Source: Talpa occidentalis (Eukaryota > Chordata > Mammalia > Eulipotyphla > Talpidae). Taken from it: 64,000 nt of DNA. Position 1 is the stretch's first letter, and each line of letters opens with the position of its first letter. The stretch lies in the NCBI RefSeq assembly GCF_014898055.3, contig NW_023602073.1:89136678-89200677 (forward strand). The letters run 5' to 3'. A program made the translations under genes and the position numbers. This document shows, in pieces, positions 49,754 through 63,384 of this stretch. Under the pieces are notes generated by a model, which worked only from the letters and a program-made list of their open reading frames with translations, did not search any database and was not told where the DNA came from.

Positions 49754-51559
49754 CTTTAGATTTTTTAATGTTTAATTTATAAAATTTTCTGAAAATAATT
49801 TTTTAAGTACAGTTAGAACTGGTGACAGAAGTCTAGATTCTTAGTGAATGTTTTGCTTTTTAAAAAATTGGCATGCTTTACTGATCATTATATATGAATG
49901 TTTGAAATACTTTATTTTGAAATGCAGATTTTAAAAATGGGATCAATGAATTGTTAATTCAGCTGCTAAAGATCAATGTTTAAAATAGTTATCCTCCCAG
50001 CTCTAAAATCAGCAGGTGACTCTTTTAGGTTTCAGCCTTTTTTTTTTTTTTTTTTCCTTTTTAGCAGGAGCTACTTTAATGGTTATCACTACAGTTAGAA
50101 ACTTGGGTTCTTCTGATTAAAATTACATTCCTGCATTCATTATTTTTCTGTGACTAACTTTATATATTATACTATTTATCCATTTTTGTGTAAAAGGATC
50201 TTAGCTTTCCAAATTAGAAATTTAATGAAAATGTATTTTTTTCTCTGAAATGGCAAATGCTACCATTTCGGGGACATTTCCCCATTCTAGATAATGTACA
50301 AATGAGTGTTTTGTGTCCTCTTTCTAATTGTAGCTTTACAAACATGTGTTGACCTTTTCTGCTGAGTGATTTTTAGATCAATAATGATCAGTGTGTACCT
50401 TGCCCTAGTTTTGGGGGATTGTTTGGGGTGACTGGGAGAAGTGGGCATCTAGTTAAAGGCAGTGCACGTCCCTCCTGTCCCCTTCTCTTAATAGGCTTAT
50501 TTATCTGAGCTTATTTGCCAGTGTTGGCTGTATGCAGGTAACTTAAATTTAGTGTTGTTACTTCTTTCATGTTCAGTTGGGTTTTTCCGAATTTGTCAAC
50601 CTAGGAAAAGCACGTAATTTTGAATATTTCCTTTAGACTCTGAAAGTTGAACTCAGACACAGGCTGATGACTCCTTCTTTCCTTCCAGGTACTTTTAGTC
50701 TGGTGCAACTCCTGGCTCTGGAACAATTTGGTTGGTCCCCTGGATCTGATTCCTTTTGTTATCACCATTGACAGCTTATTTAATCCTGAGGAGGCCTGAC
50801 CCTTGGAAGTGGAAGGGCAGGGTGGGATGTACATCAGGGTGTGTCTGCTTTGTTGTGGGCTTTCTGCCAACATCTCTTCTGAGTGCCTCTGAAGCCGGAA
50901 ATGGGATGTTGACTATGACTGAGGGCAAAAGGTTCTAAGTACTTGAGGATGTATTTTCCATTTCCTCCTGGTGATGGCCCAGATCTGGAAATGGATTTTT
51001 ATCATGTTGAATCTAGTGGCTTTGGGAGTGGAGGGCTGAGAATGAGAGTCAATTAGGGGTCTCCTTTGACAGGTCAGTTCAGTGGTATTTGGTAAATGCA
51101 AATGTAAGCCAGCCGCTAGGCTAGTACTGCATACCAATCCAATATTAAAAAACAAAACAAAACCCCAAAGCAACATAGCCAACATATCTTTTGATTTAGT
51201 TTGTTTTCCTTCTGTGGGTTGCACAAGGAGTGGGAGTATGATCTTCTTCATTCATTACATTCCTATGTGGATTGAAGCTTGCTGGTTCTCTCCTCTAGTA
51301 ATATTTAGTAAATAGTTTACTAATTATTTAGCATAGTTTCTTTGAATGGGCATTAGTCATTTCTGTGAGCCTGGGTCCCCCAGTTCATAGGAGTTTGGGG
51401 TTGTACTGCCCTTTTATGATAAACTACTTGCTAGCTAAAGTAGGTATTTGGGTTGAAAATTTGCTTATTTATTTAATTCTGGAGTCAGCTTATATTTAAA
51501 CAATGTATCTACCTCTTTTCAGTTAGGGATGACCTCTCATGGAGGGGGAGAGTAGAGGA

Positions 51560-51765
51560 GGCAGCATAGCCCCATGTTTAAGGCAGGGGCTAAGGTCAAA
51601 TCCCACTTCTACCATTGATAAGAGATGTGGCCTTAGGTAAGTAAAAGTGGGATAGTAACGGTACCTTTTATATGAGGTTGCTATGAGCATTGAATAAATG
51701 ATATAATTTACATAAGGCATTTAACAGAGTTTAAGGTACTTAATAAAGTACTCAGTGCACTTTAT
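51560..51765 (+). mobile_element. MIR element in intron 1
   Basis: AGGTCAAATCCCACTTCTACC...GATGTGGCCTTAGGTAAGT...GAGGTTGCTATGAGCATTG follows MIR from head to tail in forward order, nearly full length. Confidence 0.8.
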
Positions 51766-53224
51766 CTGCTATTTTTATTGTATTATCTATAGTAGCAGTA
51801 CAATAGTAACAAAAAAAAATAACAAAAATTATAACCTTGGTGTATGTAAGATCTTTAATTATCCAAAAAAATATATAGTACTTACTAAGCTGAGCATGCA
51901 TGCTGGTATAATTTTAGAATTTTTAGTAAGTTTAATTATGAGTAGTTTCCTACTGAAATTTGAATTAATAAGAACATTACAATTTGAGGTCATTCTCCAA
52001 ACCACTTAATTGAAGTTCTTCTCTGATTCGGACATTTTATGGGTATGGAGCATGCTGTACGTGATTCACTAAACTGTATTTATTCACTAACTGCAAAGTG
52101 CTCACTACTGTGCATATGGTCACCATTCTTTGCTGTGTATAATACTTGATTTTAAAGTCCTGGTTTGATTTAAGGCTTTCCAAACACGGCAAGTAGATTT
52201 CATCTCAAATGACAGCTTTGACTGATGGATTGTGACTGCCTGGAGAGAGAGAGGGATGAGGGTTTTGAGTCTTGTCTGAGATCAACTGGAAAGTAGTGTG
52301 ATTGATTATTGATGTCTGCTCAGGCACCAGAGGAGAGATGGCACAGACTTGTGCCATCTGTTTGCAGATCTCTTTGTAGACTTTGTTTAGTTAGACTCCA
52401 TCTTTCAAATTTGTGTAACTGAATGTAGTATATTTTCAGTCTGTGAGTAATAGGAAAGAGTAATATGAAACACCAAGTTGAATTGATAATATCCTCTGAA
52501 ACCATCTCACCTCACATTTAGGGTGGGGGAAGGTTGGGTAAGAGCCAGGATTTCTGTGCTTAGTGAAGATATGTGGTACTTCTCAGAAAAGACAGTGATT
52601 AGCCTTGCCATGAAACTGAACACTGAATCTTGATGCTTGTGGAAACATAGACATACTTCCAAATTTGGGAGATGGGCTAATGGATGGTAGAAAAAATTTA
52701 AGGGAGATTTATGGAAAAGATGGTAAAAATAGGAGAGAGAGAGGGGAAAGACATTGGAATAGGTGGACTCTGATATTTGCTTATCTGCTGTGCTGAGCTG
52801 TGGAGCTTTGAAGGATCAGGTAAATAGTATTTACTGTGCCCAATGGTATGATAGGATTTTCCCTGCAGGCCATTTGATCCTTACAGTAACCTTACAAATT
52901 ATGGCTTATTGTATCCATTCTAACCCCTGTCTTCTGATTTTGTGTACTTTTTTTATTACTCCACATTGCCCACTAGAAGAGCCCTCTGATCAGAAACCAG
53001 TGAGAACCTGGGTTGTGCTGACCCAGAATGCAGGCTTGGCTAACTGTGTGTGAGCCCAAGCTAGAGAGAGGGGCTAGAGGAAGATGTCTAAAGAGCAGTT
53101 CCAGGTGTTTCCCGTCAGCTGCTGAGCAGGTAATTGTAGACAGTGTCCCCAGGGCATGTGAAAGCAATGGTTTTGCTTCTGTAGAGATTGATAAAAGCTG
53201 TAAGTGTGGGCTGAAATGGAAAAC

Positions 53225-53450
53225 TAATTTCGCAATGATAATAATAGTAAACAATAATAACAAATATTTTATCCATCATGTGCCAGAAGTACTAAGGAAC
53301 TTTGTTTTTATTTCTATTCCTTACTCAGCATGACAGTCATGCATTTTCTATATCTTCTTTCCCCAGCCTCTTCTCATAGAATAGGAAATCGAAACTCAGA
53401 AGCTCTGAATAACTTGCCTTGTCATGACCACGAAGGTACACAAACCCAGA
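53225..53450 (-). mobile_element. MIR element in intron 1
   Basis: ATAATAACAAATATTTTATCC...CATCATGTGCCAGAAG...AAATCGAAACTCAGAAGC...CTTGCCTTGTCATGACC is reversed MIR. Confidence 0.6.
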
Positions 53451-55214
53451 TCAGTGACATCCTTTTTCCTAATAATGGCAAAGAATCAAAGGTTAAAGAG
53501 AAGTTAGAATAGGCAGTGCTCCAAAGGGACTTTTGAGTATTTGGTTGGATGCCCTGAAGCCAAATGTATAATTTGCTTCAAATGTGATTGTCTTGTTTTG
53601 TTTGATAAAATTAAGTTGAACTGGAGGGAGCACGATGGGATCGAAGGTGATATAGAAGAAGGAAAGTTTGGGATGACTAGAGCACAGAACTTGGCTGAGG
53701 ACACAGATATTTAGTCTCGGGATCTTTTGGGCAACAGGAGAAATGGTAGTGGTGAAAGTGTGTGACCTTATTCTGTCTTAAGTTCTGGGTTTCTGGCAGA
53801 CATCTTCTCCATGTGCTGATCACGCTGTTTTCTTTTGAGTAGAAAGAATTTGTTAGCCTATTGCAGCCCACTGTGGGTGTCCAATACAAGAGTGAAGAAG
53901 AAAGTGGGAGGCCAGAGTGATGGCTGTTGTGGTTGGTGGGTGATGAGGTTGGCTTGCCAGAGTGCAGGCAGCCGCAAGTATAAGGGGAAAGATGCTGTCA
54001 GTAGGAACAGGGGGACAGGAGGACCCTAGGATTGGGCCTGTGAACCCTCCATTCAGACATCTCATCCAGTTTAATTAATCCTTGACCTTGTGTCTTGTTT
54101 ATTGTCAGCCATCTCTTTTTCAAAGATCAGATTCTGTACATGTAATTTGCTGAAAAAGTCTGATAAAGTTGCTGTATGGAATAAATTTTATGATACAAGC
54201 AAGGTGACGTGAAAAGGATGTGAACCTGAGGAGAAGCAAGACCTGACATTTAAATTATGGTGCTGGAACCCTGACCTGCTGGCTTAGCAAGTCTTTTAAC
54301 TTCTGGATCTCAGTATCAAAGATGTTGCAGCTTAATGAAATATCGACTGTTAATAATATTATGAATTTAATTTGAATTTATGTCTTCAATAATTATCTGG
54401 TCTTTGGTGAAATTCCAACTTTAAATGAACAATTAAGACTTAAGTAAGGGGAAGAAAAATTCTTATAATCAGGCAAAAAGGTCCTGAGTTAGGCAGACAA
54501 AGCCATAGGAAGACCCAAAACTGACATTGTTTTTTAGGGTTAGTATAGGCAAGAGGTCACAATCTGGCTGCAAAAACTGAAACCCCTCCTTTTTTGCCTT
54601 AGTGTAAAATATTTTGAGCAGACATTTTAAATACTGGGAGAGAGCTTCCTCACACATACACATTATCTGAATTTCCTAGTCTTTTTAAGACTTCTGAAGA
54701 TCTCTTTCTTGATCCCAGTACCTTGCTCCATCCTCCTGGCATGGATCCACTGAAGCTGTTTAAGCAGTGACACTTTCACTGGAGCATCTACCCTTGGGGT
54801 CACGACGGCTCCCCGCCATTTCCAACTCTGAGCCATTTGTTATTGAACTTGTAGTATTCTTGGTCTTATAATGGAAAGTTTTTGTTGGCATCTGTCAACC
54901 TTGGAAAACTACATGATTCTATTGAAAAGGTTACATATATTTCATGGATAATGGGAGTCAGTGTGAAAGTTGTTTGTGGAGGAAAGGAAATAATAATTCT
55001 AAATGGTTATGAGGTGTTTGTTGGCTTCATTCCTTTATGTTAACTGACTGATGCCTGTGGGCATTTGAGTATTCAACTCTTTGTGGAAACTAATTATTAT
55101 AAGGGGTAAAAAGTGTCTCTGGGTGCCAGGAGCTAGCCTCCCAGTCACTCTCAACTCTCAGAATTGCTGCTTTGAGGTCATTATATTCTAGGAGTGAATG
55201 TCCATGAAAAGCTT

Positions 55215-55402
55215 AAAAATGAAGTTGTCTAACACCAGTATCACTGTTGACATTTTGCATGGCATAATTCTTTGTTGTGAGGGTTTCCCTGTGCATTGTA
55301 GACATAGAGAAACATGCCTGGTCCTTTATCCCCAGTGGTGACAACCAAAAATGTCACCTGGGGGGTGGGCAAAATCACCCCTTGTTGAGAACCCCTATTT
55401 TA
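55215..55402 (-). mobile_element. MER5A-type hAT-Charlie DNA transposon
   Basis: About 188 bp, the usual length of MER5A, with reversed phrases TTCTTTGTTGTGAGG, TTGTAGACATAG and CAAAATCACCCCTTGTTGAGAACCCC. It is a non-autonomous fossil with no coding capacity. Confidence 0.8.
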
Positions 55403-55719
55403 AACAATACTATGAGAAAAGAAATGTTCACATGAGAAGACTCATATTGCTTTAAAATTGGGAGTGACTGAGATTATTTAATTTTTTTCCTTTTCTGATG
55501 AGATGTGAGCTGTTAAGTAACCAGCTCAAGTCTCTACTGCTTGTCCTGAATACTCCTAGAGCCAAGTACTGTGGACCTAGACCTAGGATTCAAAGTCTCC
55601 TATGCCTAGGAGACTTGAAGTCTGGTTCTGTTGATGCATTTAGTCAATGTTGTATCTTTGGACAAGAAATTTAGCTTCTTTGTGATTCAGGCTTCACAGG
55701 TGCTTTTACCATTGTTTTC

Positions 55720-56480
55720 TAATTGAGCTAATTTACATATCATAAAACATGCTCCTTTCAACTGTACGTGTCAGTGGTTTTCAGTGTAATCATTATGTAG
55801 TGCAAGCATCACTGCTGTCTACTTCTGGAAACTTGCATCGCCCCAGAAGGAGCCCACATGTCCATTAGTATTCATTCTCCATTTCCTCTTCCCTCTGGCC
55901 CACTGATCTATGTTCTTCCTCTGTAGATTTGCCTAATCTGGACATTTTATGTAAATGGAATCATGCAGCCTGTGACCTTTTGTGTCTGGCTTTGTTCATT
56001 TGGCACGTTTTCAAAGTCCATCATGTCGTAGAATGATTCTGCACTTTGTTGTTTTTTTTAATGACTAAAAAATATTCCGTTGTATGAATATACCACATTT
56101 TGTTTATTCATTCATCACTTGGTAGATGTTTGGATTGTTTCTACTCTTTGGCTATTATGAATAATGCTGCAGTGAACATTGTATACAAGCTTTTGTGTAA
56201 GCATATGTTTTTAGTTCACTTGGGTATATACCCAGGAGAGTAGAATTGGTGATTTCACATGATAACTCTGTGTTAACTTTGTGAGGAGCTTTCAAACTGT
56301 TTTCCAAAGTTGCTCTTCCATTTTACATTTCTAAAAGCAATATATGAGGGCTCCAATTCTCTATATCTTCACCAACACTTGTTACTCATCTGTCTTTTCG
56401 ATGATAGCCATTTCAGTGCTGTGTCAGTGTGGTTTTGATGTATATCTCCCTCGTGACTGATAATGTTAATGTTGTTTTTT
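55720..56480 (-). mobile_element. Old L1 3' end in intron 1
   Basis: Reversed L1M text: ATCATAAAACATGCTCCTTTC, ATGGAATCATGCAGCCTGTG and GGCTATTATGAATAATGCTGC in pieces, continuing into the end of ORF2. It is antisense to SH3BGRL2. Confidence 0.85.
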
Positions 56481-57746
56481 AAGAACTGGTTTAGATCTTC
56501 TGAAAGATCTGGTTCCGAGTTTTTCATTTTTTCATCTGTTCCACACACAAACCAATATGACAGAATTGAATCTTTGGGGCATGTATTGTTGTGAAGTTAA
56601 TCATTTGCTATGTATTTAAGAGTACCTTCTATTAACCAGCGTTCAACCCATTTCAGAGTGCAGAATAAGTATATGGCATAGTCCTTTCCCCCCAAATAGC
56701 TCATAATCTGATTGAGGAGACAAGATGAATATAGAAAGTGGAGCATAGCACAGTTGTAGGGAGTAATGCTATTAATAAAACTACCCATCCTGCAGATAAG
56801 TCACTGGGCAGGTATATTTATTTGGATAAGGGCAAAAGAAATTATATTCAGAGCTGGACAGAAAAATAGCAACTCTTGAGTTGGGAAAGTAATTTTTTTT
56901 TTTAAGGATTGTAGAAAATGTTACTTAAATAAAAGGTACCAGTAAAAAATTAAGATTTTCTTTTTCAAAATATTATGTATGAACTTGTGAACTGGAACAG
57001 ATGTCATTCTCCCTGTTCTTTTTTTTAATCAAAGAAATAAACTTGATTTGTATACTCATGCTGCCTTTTGTTTTAGACTAAAAGACTCCTTTTTCATTGG
57101 TATATACTTCCTGTGGTGTGAGAGCAAGACAAATGGGTGCTCTATAGTTAGTTCCCCAGTGATATTTTAATAATGAGCTTGGTTCTAGGAGATAATTAAC
57201 AGGGATGCGATGATTAATAATTCAGCTTTTTAATTCCTTTTCCATTAAAGAAAAAAAAAAGACATCATCCTTTTAACAAAAGTAATTCTGTAGTTAGGTT
57301 CAGAAAGCCTAAAAAAATCTCGCTGGCCACTTAGAGCTTAGAGTTTCACGACCTCAATTTTTTTGCCTGGCATTTTAGACTTGATCTGGTTCTGGCATTC
57401 CTTTGCAACATTTTCTCTTACTATTCTTTTGACTCTAATTTAAACACACCAGGCTACCACCCAGCATGTCTGTGCCTTTTCTCCTGCCATTTTCTTTGCC
57501 TTGATTGTGTTTTTATTAAGCCCATGCTATTTTTCAATGAGTGTTCCTTGAGATATTTCTCCCACCCTCCTCCCCTTCTAAACCGGGAAAACTGCTTCCA
57601 ACGCCCTCCTTGGTACAGCCCATGGAACTGCTCTTTTGGGGGTCTCAGCATGTAGTACCCTTGTTTCTAATTATTTTGTACCAAGATGATTGAACTGTAT
57701 AATGTCAGGGGTGGGTCCCTTTATCTTTTCTTCTGCCCAATGCTTT

Positions 57747-58003
57747 TTTTTTTTTTTTAAGATTTATCTATTTATGCATACATGAACTGGGGTACAGGCC
57801 AGAGATGTGGGGGTGAGAGGATCCACCAGAGACAGAGTTGGGAGCAGAGCAGGCAGATTGAAATACACTGCCGAGGGCAGCAGTGGGCGAAACAAGAGAG
57901 GTCCACTGTGCCATGTGGGTCACCTCCTTGGCTGGGGATCGAACTCATGCTGCAGTGGCTGTGGATAGCTTCATAGTCTTATCCCTTTGCACCAGGGAAG
58001 CCC
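57747..58003 (-). mobile_element. tRNA-derived SINE with 14-bp TSD in intron 1
   Basis: Minus-strand 'GATAAG...CTATGAAGCTATCC' subtype. TSD CTGCCCAATGCTTT (57733-57746) and CTGCCCAGTGCTTT (58004-58017) differ at one base. It is antisense to SH3BGRL2 transcription. Confidence 0.95.
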
Positions 58004-59289
58004 CTGCCCAGTGCTTTCTAGTAGAAAGATTGGCATGTAGTTTTATTTAAATGAATAAAAAGGATATATTGTTTCTATGGTTTCCAGATCAAATATGTAA
58101 AGCTAATGGAGATGTCATGACCACTCCAGAGTGTACATAGGCTGGGAGGATCATGGTTTTTTGCTTTTCAAATCAGCGGCATGAAGAATCTGTGTTATTT
58201 GCGGTAATTTTATTATACTGTTGCTTCTCTTATCCAGATGTTGGAATTCTAGAGCGCTGTGCTAAGCTGGAGACCTGGAATGAAATTGAAAGGCTGCTGA
58301 GAGATTATCAGCTATTCTACATTCTCAGGATAGGGGGCTGCCCTCAGGGCCCCACCCAGACAACTGTGAATGAAACTGGGCCACAGGAGTCTTTGGCCCA
58401 AGTGAGGGAGTCATGGGGAAAGCTCTTACAAGGGACAGCTGCCTTCAGGAGGCAAAACTGGAGAATTTTAGAAGCTCAGCTTTGAATTCTATTAGGTATA
58501 GTGTAAAACAACAGACTTTTCACATCAGTGGACTCTGAGCACCACATCAAAGTACAAACATGGATCATAATGGTGATTCTTAGTCCAGGACAGATTCAGT
58601 CGGGTTTGCCTTATTTTGGTTTGACGTACTGAATAATGCAGGAACTCATGTGGTGCACTTTAAGAAGATTTCTAAACACAAATAGTTTAAAATAAAATAA
58701 TAGCAAATTTGTGTTTAAAGGGATGAGCTTCAATTATACAGAAAGCGTCAGTCTCCAGCTTCAAGAGAAGACTACTTGTCTGCTCCTAAACTCTATTCCT
58801 CACCTCTTTGCCTTCCATTTTCCTCTTTTTCTCCATCTTCTGGTGAAACATCCCCTTACCATCTTAGACACTCTTTATTTTATATTTCTTCTTTTTATAT
58901 TTCTGATGTGCTTTTGTCTTTGGTGTACACATCACTGGAACTTTGCAGCCCTCCCTGTACACCTGCCCATGCAGTGCCCACTTTTGGGCTGCCCTGGCTC
59001 TGTAGGTGTTACCCACATTCCTGGGTCACGTGGCTCACTGCTCCAAAAGACAGACTCTGAGCCATGAGATGGTTTCCACAAAGGATAATGGGAGAAAGGC
59101 AGTTGGTAGTCTGGAAAAAACATCTCCCCAAGTGCCAAGTGAAGGAAGATTATACAGGTAAGAAAGGAATGTGAGGGAGTGAGGGATATGAAGAGGGTTT
59201 CTTCGTTTTCAGTCTGGGGTCAATCAGCCACAGATTTATGGATGATCTTCCTGGGTAGTTGCTCACTTCCGCATTGTCAATTTAAAATG

Positions 59290-59445
59290 AAGAGAGAGCA
59301 CAATGGATTGTGGTGGAGGACTATGGATGCTTTGGTAATGGATGCGCTACATTAACTACCTCTGAAGGGGGAGATTCTATACTTCCAAAACACAATAATA
59401 TAAACCAGTGGTACTACAATAAAAAAAAATTTAAACGGAAAAAAA
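59290..59445 (+). mobile_element. L1 3' UTR tail
   Basis: GGATTGTGGTGGAGGACTATGGATGC...CAATAAAAAAAAATTT resembles the 3' UTR tail of the L1 at 2990-3090 (GGACTATGGTGGAGGATTATAGGTGC). It is 5'-truncated and no TSD was made out. Confidence 0.65.
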
Positions 59446-61107
59446 ATTTTTCAGTGACTTACAGGTGGTCATCAGGCACTGATGTTATCAGCATTCTAGA
59501 AGGAACAAAAATATCTAAGTATTAGGCAACCCATTACCATGACCCTGAGGAATGTGGTGCAGTGTGTTAAACAAAGCTGCTAGGTTAAAGTTTAAGGCAG
59601 GGACTGTATCATAGTCCCGGGCTCATTGCCGACCACATGAGCGCTCCTCTGTTACTGCCACTTTTCCTGTGGAAATTACTTATTGACTCGCTCTGTCTCC
59701 TTCCTCCCTCTCCCCTACCCCTCCCATTAGACTATGCACTAATCAAATTAAAGGCTTTATTATATCCCTCCCTCACTCTCCCTCTGCTCTTCCTCTCTCA
59801 CCCTCCTTTGTTAATTTTCTACCTTCTCTTTCGCATCAAGATGAAATGGAGAATTATGTGGCCAAAGACAGAGACAAATTTTGAGATGGAGACCCCAGAA
59901 TTTGGAGGCACTGTTCTGGACTGATTTTATCTTGTCTGGAAAGGAAGAATTAGAGTCATCTGTAGGAAGTACCTGTGGGGGGGTTCAGAGATCTGTGAAA
60001 GCTCCCAGTGGCAGTCGTGCAGGACCAAAACAGCTGTGTTTCCAGCTGAAGTTAGGTAGTTGAAATTTTTAGAAGAAAAGACACACTAGCATTGCTCAGT
60101 AGCCCAAGGAGGGAGGAAAAAGCTCTTAAGATGGGATCCACAGAATACAGGAAAGAGCATCCAACCTTTCTTAGTGGTGCCCTATTTGTGCCTGCTGTGG
60201 AAATGTGAACTAATTACATGATCTCCTATAAAATGTAATTGTGAAAATGATATGTGGTTCTCCAAATTATTTTTCAAATATAAGCAATCAGCTTCTAGAT
60301 CTTTCAGGATCACTTTTCACACAAATGATTGACTGGGGTTACTATGGGAACATCATATTCCGAAGCACACCATGCTGCAGAGTATGTCTCAGGTCATTGA
60401 TAAAAGCATGGCCTTTGGCTGAAGTCCTGTAATTCTTGCCTGGGGGAAATACTATCCTCAGCAGAATTTCCTCCTTACTACACAGGATTTTGACTATTAC
60501 AGCAAGTTTTGCTGGAGCAGCTCTTCTACAGAGTATTCTCTAATTAATAGGAAGCAAGTGTTTGAATAGTTGTATATAATTTTCATAGATAGTCTTATGA
60601 AATAGTAGCATGAGAAATTCATATTTTATACTTGGCTGACTTTTCTCTTTAAGAAAGTAAACATAATTTTGACAGGGGATGGAAAAACAATAATATCAAA
60701 CCACCCATATCCCTTTTCCATGTTTTTTGGTCAGTGTTTTATTATGGCTTCACATCTCTAAGTAATACAGGATTTTTAAAATATGCAGACTGAAAGTAGT
60801 TTAATACATTTGTTGATGGAGAATTTAGTTAGAGCCACTTACGTTGCATCAGACATGTAGGAAAGAAGGCTGAGTAGCTCCCCTGAAGCTACCCTTCTGG
60901 GTCCCCTGTAGGATGAAGAGGTGACTTGCACAGAGTTTTCACCTTCCAAAGGAATTTGTGGTAAGTTGGGGAAAGAGGCACAGATTCATGCAAATGGGAC
61001 TGAACAGTGCCAGACTGTGAGTCATTCATTGCTAGGTTGGTGGTGACTACGAGTATAAATCAGTTTGGTGAAGGAGATGATCTTGGAGTTCATTGGTTAG
61101 CAGAAAT

Positions 61108-61312
61108 CAGGGTTCCCCAGTCTGGGCACTACTGACATTTTGGGCTAGATGATGCTTTGTTGTGGGCAGCTGTGGGTGTTAAGCAGCATCCCTGGCCTCT
61201 GCCCATGAGGTGCTAATAATACCCTCCAGTAGTGACAATCAAAACTGTTTCAAGACATTGCCAAATTCCTGGGGGAGGCAAAATACTACCCCCTCCCCAT
61301 GTTGGGAACTCA
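61108..61312 (-). mobile_element. MER5A-type hAT-Charlie DNA transposon
   Basis: CTACTGACATTTTGGGCTAG...GCTTTGTTGTGGGCAGCTG...GCAAAATACTACCCCCTCC follows MER5A in reverse. It is the second copy in the intron, in the same orientation as that at 55215. Confidence 0.82.
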
Positions 61313-62696
61313 TGGGTAGGTGTAACACTGCTTTTATAGTAAGTCTATAGAGCATTTTTATATTTTTTGACTTAAAATGCTGAAAATTTTAGGTTAGTAT
61401 TTTGTTTTTTCCATTTTTCTAGAAATTCATTTTCTAAAACTATCAGGGTGTGACAGATTGGAGCTTTAAAACTACAACAGCAGCAAGCTGGTCCTTTACT
61501 ACTGATACTTTGAGAAGTGAAGAGGATGTGACTAAACTGGATTTAGGGTGCAGGGTGGGGCAGAATGATCGCCTGATGGACCGGGTAGTCAGACTGGTTT
61601 CTGAGTTCTTGTAAGGCATCTGACCCATCTTAGGCCTGGACTCAATAATTATTTTTAAGATGACTGACTGAATGAATGCCTGGAAAGCCTCCAAGCTGAG
61701 CAGAATGGATTTAGGAATGGGAAGGGAAGATCCAGGACTGTCTTTGAGATGGAAGTGACTTCTAAAAGGGTATATTAATGTAATTTAGCCTCTCTCTCTG
61801 GTTTTTGTCTTTCAGTTCATCTGATTATTCCCATTAGAAGTCTTTTGTAATTGTTTGCCCTTAGATTATAATTTTGAAGATATAATTATCCATTTGAAAA
61901 TTTAATTTGTATAGATTTGTACGTTTTAGGCCTGTGTGTCAAATTATGTGTGCCCTTCTCTCTTGGGGTTTATAAACACTGGAATGTCTCTGGCACAGAA
62001 TAACCTTTGGTTATTTGGTGATGCTTATTATTGTCCCTTAAAGAAATAAGAAAGTACATTTTGATTTATTGGCATTTTCTGTGAGTGGAAAAGGTCTGTA
62101 CTTTTGACCCTATTTATATAGTAATGTGTCTGCCTCACTACAGAAATCTGAATTCTCTTTAGACCTGTGGGTAATGTTGGTATGTAGGCTATTGCTTAGC
62201 AGTGGCCTGGGCTGTGCTCATCTTCTCTAGAAGTTTTGGCAAATTTTTTTTAGTTTGCTGAGACTCCACCTGCCTTTGAACACCTTAGGCATACTTTTTT
62301 TTTTTTTTTAATATTCTGTACCTGATAATTTCAGTGTGAAGTGTTTGGATTTTCCCCTTTTAATGTTAGTAACTCATGATGCCTTGTGTGTTTCTTAGAA
62401 TGCTTAATTTCTAAATATTAACTACTTCTTTGCAAGTATATTGAAACTAATTGCTTAGCATAATATATGAAGCTTAAGGCTTTGTATTTCATTTGGTAAT
62501 TTATGGGACATGAGCTCTTGGTTTCCCAACTCCTAATTAAGTCATCTGGCAGAATGGCAAGTGGGTGTTGGACTGCTTATTAGGAGATCTGGGTTCCTGT
62601 CCTGTCCTTATTTGGAGTAAGTTGCTTAACCACTCTACCTCTCAGTTTTATCATCTTATTAAAGAGTAGGTTGACAGTACATTAAAAAGTGTAGGG

Positions 62697-62900
62697 GACC
62701 CACATGGTGCACAGACCTCTCCTGCCGCCCGCTGCTTCCCTCAGCAGTGTACTTTGGTCCTTCTGCCTGCTCTGATACCTGCTCTGGCTCTGGTGAATTC
62801 TCTCACCCTCCCGCACTTCTGACTGTACCCAGTGCTTGTATAAACAAACAAACAAATAAATAAATAAAACATGCCTCTATGAAAAAAAAATTATTAAAAA
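62697..62900 (+). mobile_element. 5'-truncated tRNA-derived SINE
   Basis: The tRNA-like head is missing; the copy starts at GACCCACATGG in the middle of the consensus and runs to a long A-rich tail. The TSD AAAAAGTGTAGGGGA at 62684-62698 and 62901-62915 is perfect, so the copy was truncated at insertion, not by later deletion. It shares the TACTTTGGTCCTTCTGCC subtype marker with the copy at the window start. Confidence 0.93.
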
Positions 62901-63384
62901 AAAAAGTGTAGGGGAAATGACTGATTGCAGGATCATGATCTAGACTTAAGGCAGTTTCACCTCCATTGTGCAGCATCACTTACTGAGGTAGTGTGGAAGG
63001 TTCTTTGAAGTCAGAGAGGCATGCCATAGGTTCCCTGCCCTCCAGAAGTTAAAATGACTTGACTAGACAAGACTCAGTAGATCTCAGGCTCAAAATGAAT
63101 ACAGGTTGCATATTCTCTGGAAGTCCAGAGGAAGGAAGTGGTGAATATTCTGGTCTGAAGTGGTACTATGTGAAAGTTGGGCATTGTCAGAAGAGTAGGA
63201 CGTAAATGTTGAGAAGTTAAGAGGGCATTCAAGGCAAGGGAAATAAGGACCAGGCACTGTGGTGAGCAAGTAAGTGTAAGAAAGGAAAGGTGGGAGATTA
63301 GATAGAGAACTAGGGACCTAAAATGCCAATTTTACACTCAGCCATACCCCCCACGTCCCCTATCCTTCTCACTCCTGCCCTAGG

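Noticed and set aside
58153..58485. 110-codon ORF in intron 1 as a nested gene
   Set aside because: The translation has no recognised domain, and no promoter or poly-A signal frames it.
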